NCBI GenBank assembly: GCA_948099385.1
Contig: CANUEZ040000159.1
Location: forward strand, 7,086,501 to 7,150,500
Source: Fasciola hepatica
Lineage: Eukaryota; Platyhelminthes; Trematoda; Plagiorchiida; Fasciolidae
Reading direction: 5' to 3'
Length of the DNA: 64,000 bases
Shown piece after piece: positions 37,101 through 50,969 of the stretch (positions are counted from its first letter, which is position 1; each line of letters opens with the position of its first letter). The notes under the pieces are model-generated. The model saw only the letters and a program-made list of their open reading frames with translations, did not search any database and was not told the origin of the DNA. The translations under genes and the position numbers were made by a program.

Positions 37101-38448
37101 TGATTCCCAACAAGGATGAAACAGCTGTACAGTGCGTCCATGCTTTTCAATGGTGAGTTGAGCGTTCAAGCTGCATGATGAATCATATCATATACAAATC
37201 TAATCTCCTACAACTCAATTGCAAACAGTAACCAAGCTGTGTAGGTTGTTCATAACGGAATGCTTTCGTTGTACTTAGGCCCCTACAGAGAATTCATCCA
37301 TCATAGGAGTGGATCGCTGTGTGGGAAGCGGGTTGTTACCGTTCGAAGCCAGTGACGGAAGGGTGCTATATCATGTAGTGTAGATATTCAACAAACCGTT
37401 GAGAGCCAGCCCGGATAGCCTTGTGGTTAAGGTGTTCGATTCACAATCGTTCACCCATGGTTCAAGTCCCCGTGGGGGCTCCATGGATGTGCACTGCTGA
37501 TGATTCCCAACAAGGATGAAACAGCTGTACAGTGCTTCCATGCTTTTCAATGGTGAGTTGAGCGTTCAAGCTGCATGATGAATCATATCATATACAAATC
37601 TAATCTCCTACAACTCAATTGCAAACAGTAACCAAGCTGTGTAGGTTGTTCAAAACGGAATGCGTTCGTTGTACTTAGGCCCCTACAGAGAAGTCATCCA
37701 TCATAGGAGTGGATCGCTGTGTGGGAAGCGGGTTGTTACCGTTCGAAGCCAGTGACGGAAGGGTGCTATATCATGTAGTGTAGATATTCAACAAACCGTT
37801 GAGAGCCAGCCCGGATAGCCTTGTGGTTAAGGTGTTTGACTCACAATAGTTCACCCCGGGTTCGAGTCCCCGTGGGGGCTCGGTGGATGTGCACTGCTGA
37901 TGATTCCCAACAAGGATGAAACAGCTGTACAGTGCTTCCATGCTTTTCAATGGTGAGTTGAGCGTTCAAGCTGCATGATGAATCATATCATATACAAATC
38001 TAATCTCCTACAACTCAATTGCAAACAGTAACCAAGCTGTGTAGGTTGTTCAAAACGGAATGCGTTCGTTGTACTTAGGCCCCTACAGAGAATTCATCCA
38101 TCATAGGAGTGGATCGCTGTGTGGGAAGCGGGTTGTTACCGTTCGAAGCCAGTGACGGATGGGTGCTATATCATGTAGTGTAGATATTCAACAAACCGTT
38201 GAGAGCCAGCCCGGATAGCCTTGTGGTTAGGGTGTTTGATTCACAATCGTTCACCCCGGGTTCGAGACCCCGTGGGTGCTCCATGGATGTGCACTGCTGA
38301 TGATTCCCAACAAGGATGAAACAGCTGTACAGTGCGTCCATGCTTTTCAATGGTGAGTTGAGCGTTCAAGCTGCATGATGAATCATATCATATACAAATC
38401 TAATCTCCTACAACTCAATTGCAAACAGTAACCAAGCTGTGTAGGTTG
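32918..38448 (+). repeat. Large duplication, copy 2 (units 83-96)
   Basis: Second copy of the 24071 block. It differs by scattered substitutions (for example GTTCAAC for GTTGAAC in the first unit, and GGGTTAGAG near 35460 where copy 1 has a shortened GGTTTAAAT). It ends within the tail of the unit starting 38141, where CATAACGGAATGCC replaces CAAAACGGAATGCG of copy 1. Confidence 0.88.
35083..35143 (+). ncRNA. Defective hammerhead copy (H17 = G), paralogue
   Basis: Unit 88 carries the same G at the cleavage-site base (35130) as the unit at 26091, so the inactivating change was copied with the large block duplication rather than arising twice. Confidence 0.8.
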
Positions 38449-39676
38449 TTCATAACGGAATGCCTTCGTTGTACTTAGGCCCCTACAGAGAATTCATCCA
38501 TCATAGGAGTGGATCGCTGTGTGGGAAGCGGGTTGTTACCGTTCGAAGCCAGTGACGGAAGGGTGCTATATCATGTAGTGTAGATGTTGAACAAACCGTT
38601 GAGAGCCAGCCCGGATAGCCTTGTGGTTAAGGGGTTCGATTCACAATCGTTCACCCCGGGTTCGAGTCCCCGTGGGGGCTCCATGGATGTGCACTGCTGA
38701 TGATTCCCAACAAGGATGAAACAGCTGTACAGTGCTTCCATGCTTTTCAATGGTGAGTTGAGCGTTCAAGCTGCATGATGAATCATATCATATACAAATC
38801 TAATCTCCTACAACTCAATTGCAAACAGTAACCAAGCTGTGTAGGTTGTTCATAACGGAATGCGTTCGTTGTACTTAGGCCCCTACAGAGAAGTCATCCA
38901 TCATAGGAGTGGATCGCTGTGTGGGAAGCGGGTTGTTACCGTTCGAAGCCAGTGACGGAAGGGTGCTATATCATGTAGTGTAGATATTCAACAAACCGTT
39001 GAGAGCCAGCCGGGATAGCCTTGTGGTTAAGGTGTTTGACTCACAATAGTTCACCCCGGGTTCGAGTCCCCGTGAGGGCTCGGTGGATGTGCACTGCTGA
39101 TGATTCCCAACAAGGATGAAACAGCTGTACAGTGCTTCCATGCTTTTCAATGGTGAGTTGAGCGTTCAAGCTGCATGATGAATCATATCATATACAAATC
39201 TAATCTCCTACAACTCAATTGCAAACAGTAACCAAGCTGTGTAGGTTGTTCATAACGGAATGCCTTCGTTGTACTTAGGCCCCTACAGAGAATTCATCCA
39301 TCATAGGAGTGGATCGCTGTGTGGGAAGCGGGTTGTTACCGTTCAAAGCCAGTGACGGAAGGGTGCTATATCATGTAGTGTAGATGTTCAACAAACCGTT
39401 GAGAGCCAGCCCGGATAGCCTTGTGGTTATGGTGTTCGATTCACAATCGTTCACCCCGGATTCGACTCCCCGTGGGTGCTCCATGGATGTGCACTGCTGA
39501 TGATTCCCAACAAGGATGAAACAGCTGTACAGTGCTTCCATGCTTTTCAATGGTGAGTTGAGCGTTCAAGCTGCATGATGAATCATATCATATACAAATC
39601 TAATCTCCTACAACTCAATTGCAAACAGTAACCAAGCTGTGTAGGTTGTTCATAACGGAATGCCTTCGTTTATTTA

Positions 39677-39697
39677 GGCCATTAAGCAGAATTGGCC
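39677..39697 (+). other. Hairpin cassette, GGCC form (first occurrence)
   Basis: GGCCATT (39677-39683) and AATTGGCC (within 39690-39697) pair over seven positions with one T-T mismatch and a 7-nt loop. This form (preceded by TATTTA) recurs in unit tails at about 44888, 49305, 51712, 53716, 54919, 56120, 56520, 57725, 58128, 58926 and 60126. Confidence 0.6.
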
Positions 39698-39880
39698 CAT
39701 CATAGAAGTGGATCGCTGTGTGGGAAGCGGGTTGTTACCGTTCAAAGCCAGTGACGGAAGGGTGCTATATCATGTAGTGTAGATGTTCAACAAACCGTTG
39801 AGAGCCAGCCCGGATAGCCTTGTGGATAAGGTGTTCGATTCACAATTGTTCACCCCGGGTTCGAATCCCCGTGGGTGCTC

Positions 39881-39941
39881 CATGGGTGTGCACTGCTGAT
39901 GATTCCCAACAAGGACGAAACAGCTGTACAGTGCTTCCATG
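39881..39941 (+). ncRNA. Hammerhead copy with C at 11.1 (second)
   Basis: Unit 100 has AAGGACGAAAC, with C at 11.1 (39916), like the unit at 7611. Outer stem I reads CATGGG, replacing an A-U pair by G-U. Position 10.1 remains T. Confidence 0.72.
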
Positions 39942-42475
39942 CTTTTCAATGGTGAGTTGAGCGTTCAAGCTGCATGATGAATCATATCATATACAAATCT
40001 AATCTCCTACAACTCAATTGCAAACAGTAACCAAGCTGTGTAGGTTGTTCATAACGGAATGCCTTCGTTGTACTTAGGCCCCTACAGAGAATTCATCCAT
40101 CATAGGAGTGCATCGCTGTGTGGGAAGCGTGTTGTTACCGTTCAAAGCCAGTGACGGAAGGGTGCTATATCATGTAGTGTAGATGTTCAACAAACCGTTG
40201 AGAGCCAGCCCGGATAGCCTTGTGGTTAGAATGTTGGACACAAAATCGTTCACCTCGGGTTCGAGTCCCCGTGGGTGCTCCATGGATGTGCACTGCTGAT
40301 GATTCCCAACAAGGATGAAACAGCTGTACAGTGCTTCCATGCTTTTCAATGGTGAGTTGAGCGTTCAAGCTGCATGATGAATCATATCATATACAAATGT
40401 AATCTCCTACAACTCCATTGCAAACAGTAACCAAGCTGTGTAGGTTGTTCATAACGAAATGCGTTCGTTGTACTTAGGCCCCTACAGAGAAGTCATCCAT
40501 CATAGGAGTGGATCGCTGTGTGGGAAGCGGGTTGTTACCGTTCAAAGCCAGTGACGGAAGGGTGCTATATCATGTAGTGTAGATGATGAACAAACCGTTG
40601 AGAGCCAGCCCGGATAGCCTTGTGGTTAAGGTGTTCGATTCACAATTGTTCACCCCGGGTTCGAGTTCCCGTGTGTGCTCCATGGATGTGCACTGCTGAT
40701 GATTCCCAACAAGGATGAAACAGCTGTACAGTGCTTCCATGCTTTTCAATGGTGAGTTGAGCGTTCAAGCTGCATGATGAATCATATCATATACAAATCT
40801 AATCTCCTACAACTCAATTGCAAACAGTAACCAAGCTGTGTAGGTTGTTCAAAACGGAATGCGTTCGTTGTACTTAGGCCCCTACAGAGAAGTAATCCAT
40901 CATAGGAGTGGATCGCTGTGTGGGAAGCGGGTTGTTACCGTTCGAAGCCAGTGACGGAAGGGTGCTATATCATGTAGTGTAGATGTTGAACAAACCGTTG
41001 AGAGCCAGCCCGGATAGCCTTGTGGTTAACGTGTTCGATTCACAATCGTTCACCCTGGGTTCGAGACCCCGTGGAGGCTCCATGGATGTGCACTGCTGAT
41101 GATTCCCAACAAGGATGAAACAGCTGTACAGTGCGTCCATGCTTTTCAATGGTGAGTTGAGCGTTCAAGCTGCATGATGAATCATATCATATACAAATCT
41201 AATCTCCTACAACTCAATTGCAAACAGTAACCAAGCTGTGTAGGTTGTTCATAACGGAATGCGTTCGTTGTACTTAGGCCCCTACAGAGAAGTCATCCAT
41301 CATAGGAGTGGATCGCTGTGTGGGAAGCGGGTTGTTACCGTTCGTAGCCAGTGACGGAAGGGTGCTTTATCAAGTAGTGTAGTTGTTGAACAAACCGTTG
41401 AGAGCCAGCCCGGATAGCCTTGTGGTTAAGGTGTTCGATTCACAATCGTTCACCCCGGGTTCGAGTCCCAGTGGGGGCTCCATGGATGTGCACTGCTGAT
41501 GATTCCCAACAAGGATGAAACAGCTGTACAGTGCTTCCATGCTTTTCAATGGTGAGTTGAGCGTTCAAGCTGCATGATGAATCATATCATATACAAATCT
41601 AATCTCCTACAACTCAATTGCAAACAGTAACCAAGCTGTGTAGGTTGTTCAAAACGGAATGCCTTCGTTGTACTTAGGCTCCTACAGAGAAGTCATCCAT
41701 CATAGGAGTGGATCGCTGTGTGGGAAGCGGGTTGTTACCGTTCGAAGCCAGTGACGGAAGGGTGCTATATCATGTAGTGTAGATATTCAACAAACCATTG
41801 AAAGCCAGCCCGGATAGCCTTGTGGTTAAGGTGTTCGATTCACAATAGTTCACCCCGGGTTCGAGTCCCCGTGGGTGCTCCAAGGATGCGCACTGCTGAT
41901 GATTCCCAACAAGGATGAAACAGCTGTACAGTGCTTCCATGCTTTTCAATGGTGAGTTGAGCGTTCAAGCTGCATGATGAATCATATCATATACAAATCT
42001 AATCTCCTACAACTCAATTGCAAACATTAACCAAGCTGTGTAGGTTGTTCATAACGGAATGCGTTCGTTGTACTTAGGCCCCTACAGAGAAGTCATCCAT
42101 CATAGGAGTGGATCGCTGTGTGGGAAGCGGGTTGTTACCGTTCGAAGCCAGTGACGGAAGGGTGCTATATCATGTAGTGTAGATGTTCAACAAACCGTTG
42201 AGAGCCAGCCCGGATAGCCTTGTGGTTAAGGTGTTTGATTCACAATCGTTCACCCCGGGTTCGAGTCCCCGTGGGGGCTCCATGGATGTGCACTGCTGAT
42301 GATTCCCAACAAGGATGAAACAGCTGTACAGTGCTTCCATGCTTTTCAATGGTGAGTTGAGCGTTCAAGCTGCATGATGAATCATATCATACACAAATCT
42401 AATCTCCTACAACTCAATTGCAAACAGTAACCAAGCTGTGTAGGTTGTTCAGATTGGAATGCCTTAGTTGTACCT

Positions 42476-42498
42476 GGGCTATTAAGGAGAATTGGCCC
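42476..42498 (+). other. Hairpin cassette, GGGC form
   Basis: GGGC (42476-42479) pairs with GCCC (42495-42498), extended by T-G and A-T pairs, a T-T mismatch and a T-A pair, with loop AAGGAGA. This form, usually with GCCTTAGTTGTACC upstream, recurs near 43681, 45686, 46891, 50501, 51306, 52911 and 58526; a CCCGGGC variant is near 48896, 54514 and 55717. Confidence 0.6.
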
Positions 42499-43085
42499 AT
42501 CATAGGAGTGGATCGCTGTGTGGGAAGCGGGTTGTTACCGTTCAAAGCCAGTGACGGAAGGGTGCTATATCATGTAGTGTAGATGTTCAACAAACCGTTG
42601 AGAGCTAGCCCGAAAAGCCTTGTGGTTAAGGTGTTCGATTCACAATCGTTCAATCAAACCCTTCTTCGAATCCCCGTGGGTGCTCCATGGGTGTGCACTG
42701 CTGATGATTCCCAACAAGGATGAAACAGCTGTACAGTGCTTCCATGCTTTTCAATGGTGAGTTGAGCGTTCAAGCTGCATGATGAATCATATCATATACA
42801 AATCTAATCTCCTACAACTCAATTGCAAACAGTAACCAAGCTGTGTAGGTTTTTCAAAACGGAATGCGTTCGTTGTACTTAGGCCCCTACAGAGAAGTCC
42901 TCCATCATAGGAGTGGATCGCTGTGTGGGAAGCGGGTTGTTACCGTTCGAAGCCAGTGACGGAAGGGTGCTATATCATGTAGTGTAGATGTTCAACAAAC
43001 CGTTGAGAGCCAGCCCGGATAGCCTTGTGGTTAAGGTGTTCGATTCACAATCGTTCACCCCGGGTTCGAGTCCCCGTGGGTGCTC

Positions 43086-43146
43086 CATGGATGTGCACTG
43101 CTTATGATTCCCAACAAGGATGAAACAGCTGTACAGTGCGTCCATG
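43086..43146 (+). ncRNA. Defective hammerhead copy (G5 to U)
   Basis: Unit 108 reads CTTATGA in the first core box (G5 to T at 43103). G5 is invariant in active hammerheads, so this copy should not cleave. Confidence 0.8.
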
Positions 43147-44488
43147 CTTTTCAATGGTGAGTTGAGCGTTCAAGCTGCATGATGAATCATATCATATACA
43201 AATCTAATCTCCTACAACTCAATTGCAAACATTAACCAAGCTGTGTAGGTTGTTCATAACGGAATGCCTTCGTTGAACTCAGAATCCTACAGAGAAGTCA
43301 TTCATCATAGGAGTGGATCGCTGTGTGGGAAGCGGGTTGTTACCGTTCGAAGCCAGTGACGGAAGGGTGCTATATCATGTAGTGTAGATGTTCAACAAAC
43401 CGTTGAGAGCCAGCCCGGATAGCCTTGTGGTTAAGGTGTTCGATTCACAATCGTTCACCCCGGGTTCGAGTCCCCGTGGGTGCTCCATGGATGTGCACTG
43501 CTGATGATTCCCAACAAGGATGAAACAGCTGTACAGTGCTTCCATGCTTTTCAATGGTGAGTTGAGCGTTCAAGCTGCATGATGAATCATATCATATACA
43601 AATCTAATCTCCTACAACTCAATTGCAAACAGTAACCAAGCTGTGTAGGTTGTTCATATTGGAATGCCTTAGTTGTACCTGGGCTATTAAGGAGAATTGG
43701 CCCATCATAGGAGTGGATCGCTGTGTGGGAAGCGGGTTGTTACCGTTCAAAGCCAGTGACGGAAGGGTGCTATACCATGTAGTGTAGATGTTCAACAAAC
43801 CGTTGAGAGCTAGCCCGAAAAGCCTTGTGGTTAAGGTGTTCGATTCACAATCGTTCAATCAAACCCTTCTTCGAATCCCCGTGGGTGCTCCATCGGTGTG
43901 CACTGCTGATGATTCCCAACAAGGATGAAACAGCTGTACAGTGCTTCCATGCTTTTCAATGGTGAGTTGAGCGTTCAAGCTCCATGATGAATCATATCAT
44001 ACACAAATCTAATCTCCTACAACTCCATTGCAAACAGTAACCAAGCTGTGTAGGTTGTTCATAACGGAATGCGTTCGTTGTACTTAGGCCCCTACAGAGA
44101 AGTCATCCATCATAGGAGTGGATCGCTGTGTGGGAAGCGGGTTGTTACCGTTCAAAGCCAGTGACGGAAGGGTGCTATATCATGTAGTGTAGATGTTGAA
44201 CAAACCGTTGAGAGCCAGCCCGGATAGCCTTGTGGTTAAGGTGTTTGATTCACAATCGTTCACCCCGGGTTCGAGTCCTCGTGGGTGCTTCATGGATGTG
44301 CACTGCTGATGATTCCCAACAAGGATGAAACAGCTGTACAGTGCTTCCATGCTTTTCAATGGTGAGTTGAGCGTTCAAGCTGCATGATGAATCATATCAT
44401 ATACAAATCTAATCTCCTACAACTCAATTGCAAACAGTAACCAAGCTGTGTAGGTTGTTCATAACGGAATGCCTTCGTTGTACTTAGG

Positions 44489-44504
44489 CAATTAGGGATA
44501 ATTG
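44489..44504 (+). other. Hairpin cassette, CAATTA-GGGA-TAATTG form
   Basis: A perfect 6-bp stem CAATTA/TAATTG with GGGA loop. The same form is at 48099-48114; at 47699-47714 the 3' arm has one change (AAATTG). It occupies the same place as the GGCC and GGGC cassettes. Confidence 0.6.
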
Positions 44505-45090
44505 GTCCATCATAGGAGTGGATCGCTGTGTGGGAAGCGGGTTGTTACCGTTCAAAGCCAGTGACGGAAGGGTGCTATATCATGTAGTGTAGATGTTCAA
44601 CAAACCGTTGAGAGCCAGCCCGGATAGCCTTGTGGTTAAGGTGTTCGATTCACAATCGTTCACCCCGGGTTCGAGTCCCCGTGGGGGCTCCATGGATGTG
44701 CACTGCTGATGATTCCCAACAAGGATGAAACAGCTGTACAGTGCTTCCATGCTTTTCAATGGTGAGTTGATCGTTCAAGCTGCATGATGAATCATATCAT
44801 ATACAAATCTAATCTCCTACAACTCAATTGCAAACAGTAACCAAGCTGTGTAGGTTGTTCATAACGGAATGCCTTCGTTGTATTTAGGCCATTAAGCAGA
44901 ATTGGCCCATCATAGTAGTGGATCGCTGTGTGGGAAGCGGGTTGTTACCGTTCGAAGCCAGTGACGGAAGAGTGCTATATCATGTAGTGTAGATGTTCAA
45001 CAAACCGTTGAGAGCCAGCCCGGATAGCCTTGTGGTTAAGGTGTTTGATTCACAATCGTTCACCCATGGTTCGAGTCCCCGTGGGGGCTC

Positions 45091-45151
45091 GATGGATGTG
45101 CACTGCTGATGATTCCCAACAAGGATAAAACAGCTGTACAGTGCTTCCATG
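45091..45151 (+). ncRNA. Defective hammerhead copy (G12 to A)
   Basis: Unit 113 reads AAGGATAAAACAG, changing the conserved G12 (45127), proposed general base in hammerhead catalysis. Cleavage is not expected. Confidence 0.8.
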
Positions 45152-48100
45152 CTTTTCAATGGTGAGTTGATCGTTCAAGCTGCATGATGAATCATATCAT
45201 ATACAAATCTAATCTCCTTCAACTCAATTGCAAACAGTAACCAAGCTGTGTAGGTTGTTCATAACGGAATGCGTTCGTTGTACTTAGGCCCCTACAGAGA
45301 AGTCATCCATCATAGGAGTGGATCGCTGTGTGGGAAGCGGGTTGTTACCGTCCAAAGCCAGTGACGGAAGGGTGCTATATCATGTAGTGTAGATGTTCAA
45401 CAAACCGTTGAGAGCCAGCCCGGATAGCCTTGTGGTTAAGGTGTTCGATTCACAATCGTTCACCCCGGGTTCGAGTCCCCGTGGGTGCTCCATGGATGTG
45501 CACTGCTGATGATTCCAAACAAGGATGAAACAGCTGTACAGTGCTTCCATGCTTTTCAATGGTGAGTTCAGCGTTCAAGCTGCATGATGAATCATATCAT
45601 ACACAAATCTAATCTCCTACGACTCAATTGCAAACAGTAACCAAGCTGTGTAGGTTGTTCATATTGGAATGCCTTAGTTGTACCTGGGCTATTAAGGAGA
45701 ATTGGCCCATCATAGGAGTGGATCGCTGTGTGGGAAGCGGGTTGTTACCGTTCAAAGCCAGTGACGGAAGGGTGCTATATCATGTAGTGTAGATGTTCAA
45801 CAAACCGTTGAGAGCTAGCCCGGATAGCCTTGTGGTTAAGGTGTTCGATTCACAATCGTTCAATCAAACCCTTCTTCGAATCCCCGTGGGTGCTCCATGG
45901 GTGTGCACTGCTGATGATTCCCAACAAGGATGAAACAGCTGTACAGTGCTTCCATGCTTTTCAATGGTGAGTTGAGCGTTCAAGCTGCATGATGAATCAT
46001 ATCATACACAAATCTAATCTCCTACAACTCCATTGCAAACAGTAACCAAGCTGTGTAGGTTGTTCATAACGGAATGCGTTCGTTGTACTTAGGCCCCTAC
46101 AGAGAAGTCATCCATCATAGGAGTGGATCGCTGTGTGGGAAGCGGGTTGTTACCGTTCAAAGCCAGTGACGGAAGGGTGCTATATCATGTAGTGTAGATG
46201 TTCAACAAACCGTTGAGAGCCAGCCCGGATAGCCTTGTGGTTAAGGTGTTCGATTCACAATCGTTCACCCCGGATTCGAGTCCCCGTGGGTGCTCCATGG
46301 ATGTGCACTGCTGATGATTCCCAACAAGGATGAAACAGCTGTACAGTGCTTCCATGCTTTTCAATGGTGAGTTGAGCGTTCAAGCTGCATGATGAATCAT
46401 ATCATATACAAATCTAATCTCCTACAACTCAATTGCAAACAGTAACCAAGCTGTGTAGGTTGTTCATAACGGAATGCCTTCGTTGTACTTAGGCCCCTAC
46501 AGAGAAGTCATTCATCATAGGAGTGGATCGCTGTGTGGGAAGCGGGTTGTTACCGTTCAAAGCCAGTGACGGAAGGGTGCTATATCATGTAGTGTAGATG
46601 TTCAACAAACCGTTGAGAGCCAGCCCGGATAGCCTTGTGGTTAAGGTGTTCGATTCACAAGTGTTCACCCCGGGTTCGAGTCCCCGTGGGTGCTCCATGG
46701 ATGTGCACTGCTGATGATTCCCAACAAGGATGAAACAGCTGTACAGTGCTTCCATGCTTTTCAATGGTGAGTTGAGCGTTCAAGCTGCATGATGAATCAT
46801 ATCATATACAAATCTAATCTCCTACAACTCAATTGCAAACAGTAACCAAGCTGTGTAGGTTGTTCATATTGGAATGCCTTAGTTGTACCTGGGCTATTAA
46901 GGAGAATTGGCCCATCATAGGAGTGGATCGCTGTGTGGGAAGCGGGTTGTTACCGTTCAAAGCCAGTGACGGAAGGGTGCTATATCATGTAGTGTAGATG
47001 TTCAACAAACCGTTGAGAGCTAGCCCGGATAGCCTTGTGGTTAAGGTGTTCGATTCACAATCGTTCAATCAAACCCTTCTTCGAATCCCCGTGGGTGCTC
47101 CATCGGTGTGCACTGCTGATGATTCCCAACAAGGATGAAACAGCTGTACAGTGCTTCCATGCTTTTCAATGGTGAGTTGAGCGTTCAAGCTCCATGATGA
47201 ATCATATCATATACAAATCTAATCTCCTACAACTCAATTGCAAACAGTAACCAAGCTGTGTAGGTTGTTCATAACGGAATGCCTTCGTTGTATTTAGGCC
47301 CCTACAGAGAAGTCATCCATCATAGGAGTGGATCGCTGTGTGGGAAGCGGGTTGTTACCGTTCAAAGCCAGTGACGGAAGGGTGCTATATCATGTAGTGT
47401 AGATGTTCAACAAACCGTTGAGAGCCAGCCCGGATAGCCTTGTGGTTAAGGTGTTTGATTCACAATCGTTCACCCCGGGTTCGAGTCCTCCTGGGTGCTC
47501 CATGGATGTGCACTGCTGATGATTCCCAACAAGGATGAAACAGCTGTACAGTGCTTCCATGCTTTTCAATGGTGAGTTGAGCGTTCAAGCTGCATGATGA
47601 ATCATATCATATACAAATCTAATCTCCTACAACTCAATTGCAAACAGTAACCAAGCTGTGTAGGTTGTTCATAACGGAATGCCTTCGTTGTACTTAGGCA
47701 ATTAGGGAAAATTGGTCCATCATAGGAGTGGATCGCTGTGTGGGAAGCGGGTTGTTACCGTTCAAAGCCAGTGACGGAAGGGTGCTATATCATGTAGTGT
47801 AGATGTTCAACAAACCGTTGAGAGCCAGCCCGGATAGCCTTGTGGTTAAGGTGTTCGATTCACAATCGTTCACCCCGGGTTCGAGTCCCAGTGGGGGCTC
47901 CATGGATGTGCACTGCTGATGATTCCCAACAAGGATGAAACAGCTGTACAGTGCTTCCATGCTTTTCAATGGTGAGTTGAGCGTTCAAGCTGCATGATGA
48001 ATCATATCATATACAAATCTAATCTCCTACAACTCAATTGCAAACATTAACCAAGCTGTGTAGGTTGTTCATAACGGAATGCCTTCGTTGTACTTAGGCA

Positions 48101-48559
48101 ATTAGGGATAATTGGTCCATCATAGGAGTGGATCGCTGTGTGGGAAGCGGGTTGTTACCGTTCAAAGCCAGTGACGGAAGGGTGCTATATCATGTAGTGT
48201 AGATGTTCAACAAACCGTTGAGAGCCAGCCCGGATAGCCTTGTGGTTAAGGTGTTCGATTCACAATCGTTCACCCCGGATTCGACTCCCCGTGGGTGCTC
48301 CATGGATGTGCACTGCTGATGATTCCCAACAAGGATGAAACAGCTGTACAGTGCTTCCATGCTTTTCAATGGTGAGTTGAGCGTTCAAGCTGCATGATGA
48401 ATCATATCATATACAAATCTAATCTCCTACAACTCAATTGCAAACAGTAACCAAGCTGTGTAGGTTGTTCATAACGGAATGCCTTCGTTGTACTCAGGCC
48501 CCTACAGAGAAGTCATTCATCATAGGAGTGGATCGCTGTGTGGGAAGCGGGTTGTTACC

Positions 48560-50969
48560 GTTCGAAGCCAGTGACGGAAGGGTGCTATATCATGTAGTGT
48601 AGATGTTGAACAAACCGTTGAGAGCCAGCCCGGATAGCCTTGTGGTTGAGGTTTTCGATTCACAATCGTTCACCCCGGGTTCGAGTCCTCGTGGGGGCTC
48701 CATGGATGTGCACTGCTGATGATTCCCAACAAGGATGAAACAGCTGTACAGTGCTTCCATGCTTTTCAATGGTGAGTTGAGCGTTCAAGCTGCATGATGA
48801 ATCATATCATACACAAATCTAATCTCCTACAACTCAATTGCAAACAGTAACCAAGCTGTGTAGGTTGTTCATAACGGAATGCCTTCGTTGTACCCGGGCT
48901 ATTAAGGAGAATTGGCCCATCATAGTAGTGGATCGCTGTGTGGGAAGCGGGTTGTTACCGTTCAAAGCCAGTGACGGAAGGGTGCTATATCGTGTAGTGT
49001 AGATATTCAACAAACCATTGAGAGCCAGCCCGGATAGCCTTGTGGTTAAGGTGTTCGATTCACAATCGTTCAATCAAACCCTTCTTAGAATCCCCGTGGG
49101 TGCTCCATGGATGTGCACTGCTGATGATTCCCAACAAGGATGAAACAGCTGTACAGTGCTTCCATGCTTTTCAATGGTGAGTTGATCGTTCAAGCTGCAT
49201 GATGAATCATATCATATACAAACCTAATCTCCTACAACTCAATTGCAAACAGTAACCAAGCTGTGTAGGTTGTTCATAACGGAATGCCTTCGTTGTATTT
49301 AGGCCATTAAGCAGAATTGGCCCATCATAGGAGTGGATCGCTGTGTGGGAAGCGGGTTGTTACCGTTCAAAGCCAGTGACGGAAGGGTGCTATATCATGT
49401 AGTGTAGATGTTCAACAAACCGTTGAGAGCCAGCCCGGATAGCCTTGTGGTTAAGGTGTTCGATTCACAATCGTTCACCCCGGATTCGAGTCCCCGTGGG
49501 TGCTCCATGGATGTGCACTGCTGATGATTCCCAACAAGGATGAAACAGCTGTACAGTGCTTCCATGCTTTTCAATGGTGAGTTGAGCGTTCAAGCTGCAT
49601 GATGAATCATATCATATACAAATCTAATCTCCTACAACTCAATTGCAAACAGTAACCAAGCTGTGTAGGTTGTTCATAACGGAATGCCTTCGTTGTACTT
49701 AGGCCCCTACAGAGAAGTCATCCATCATAGGAGTGGATCGCTGTGTGGGAAGCGGGTTGTTACCGTTCGTAGCCAGTGACGGAAGGGTGCTTTATCAAGT
49801 AGTGTAGTTGTTGAACAAACCGTTGAGAGCCAGCCCGGATAGCCTTGTGGTTAAGGTGTTCGATTCACATGTGTTCACCCCGGGTTCGAGTCCCCGTGGG
49901 GGCTCCATGGATGTGCACTGCTGATGATTCCCAACAAGGATGAAACAGCTGTACAGTGCTTCCATGCTTTTCAATGGTGAGTTGAGCGTTCAAGCTGCAT
50001 GATGAATCATATCATATACAAATCTAATCTCCTACAACTCAATTGCAAACAGTAACCAAGCTGTGTAGGTTGTTCATAACGGAATGCCTTCGTTGTACTT
50101 AGGCCCCTACAGAGAAGTCATCCATCATAGGAGTGGATCGCTGTGTGGGAAGCGGGTTGTTACCGTTCAAAGCCAGTGACGGAAGGGTGCTATATCATGT
50201 AGTGTAGATGTTCAACAAACCGTTGAGAGCCAGCCCGGATAGCCTTGTTGTTGAGGTTTTCGATTCACAAACGCTCACCCCGGGTTCGAGTCCCAGTGGG
50301 TGCTCCATGGATGTGCACTGCTGATGATTCCCAACAAGGATGAAACAGCTGTACAGTGCTTCCATGCTTTTCAATGGTGAGTTGAGCGTTCAAGCTGCAT
50401 GATGAATCATATCATATACAAATCTAATCTCCTACAACTCAATTGCAAACAGTAACCAAGCTGTGTAGGTTGTTCATAACGGAATGCCATAGTTGTACCT
50501 GGGCTATTAAGGAGAATTGGCCCATCATAGGTGTGGATCGCTGTGTGGGAAGCGGGTTGTTACCGTTCAAAGCCAGTGACGGAAGGGTGCTATATCATGT
50601 AGTGTAGATGTTCAACAAACCGTTGAGAGCTAGCCCGGATAGCCTTGTGGTTAAGGTGTTCGATTCACAATCGTTCAATCAAACCCTTCTTCGAATCCCC
50701 GTGGGTGCTCCATGGATGTGCACTGCTGATGATTCCCAACAAGGATGAAACAGCTGTACAGTGCTTCCATGCTTTTCAATGGTGAGTTGAGCGTTCAAGC
50801 TGCATGATGAATCATATCATATACAAATCTAATCTCCTACAACTCAATTGCAAACAGTAACCAAGCTGTGTAGGTTGTTCATAACGGAATGCCTTCGTTG
50901 TACTCAGGCCCCTACAGAGAAGTCATTCATCATAGGAATCGATCGCTGTGTGGGAAGCGGGTTGTTACC
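48560..50969 (+). repeat. 6-unit higher-order repeat, copy 1 (2410 bp)
   Basis: Units 122-127. Markers in order: GAGTCCTCGTGGG head, ATCGTGTAGTG with CAAACCATTG, CCCCGGATTCG, CACATGTGTTC, TTGTTGTTGAGG with ACGCTCACC, then CAATCAAACCC with CTTCTTCGAATCC. The same series follows at 50970. Confidence 0.85.
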
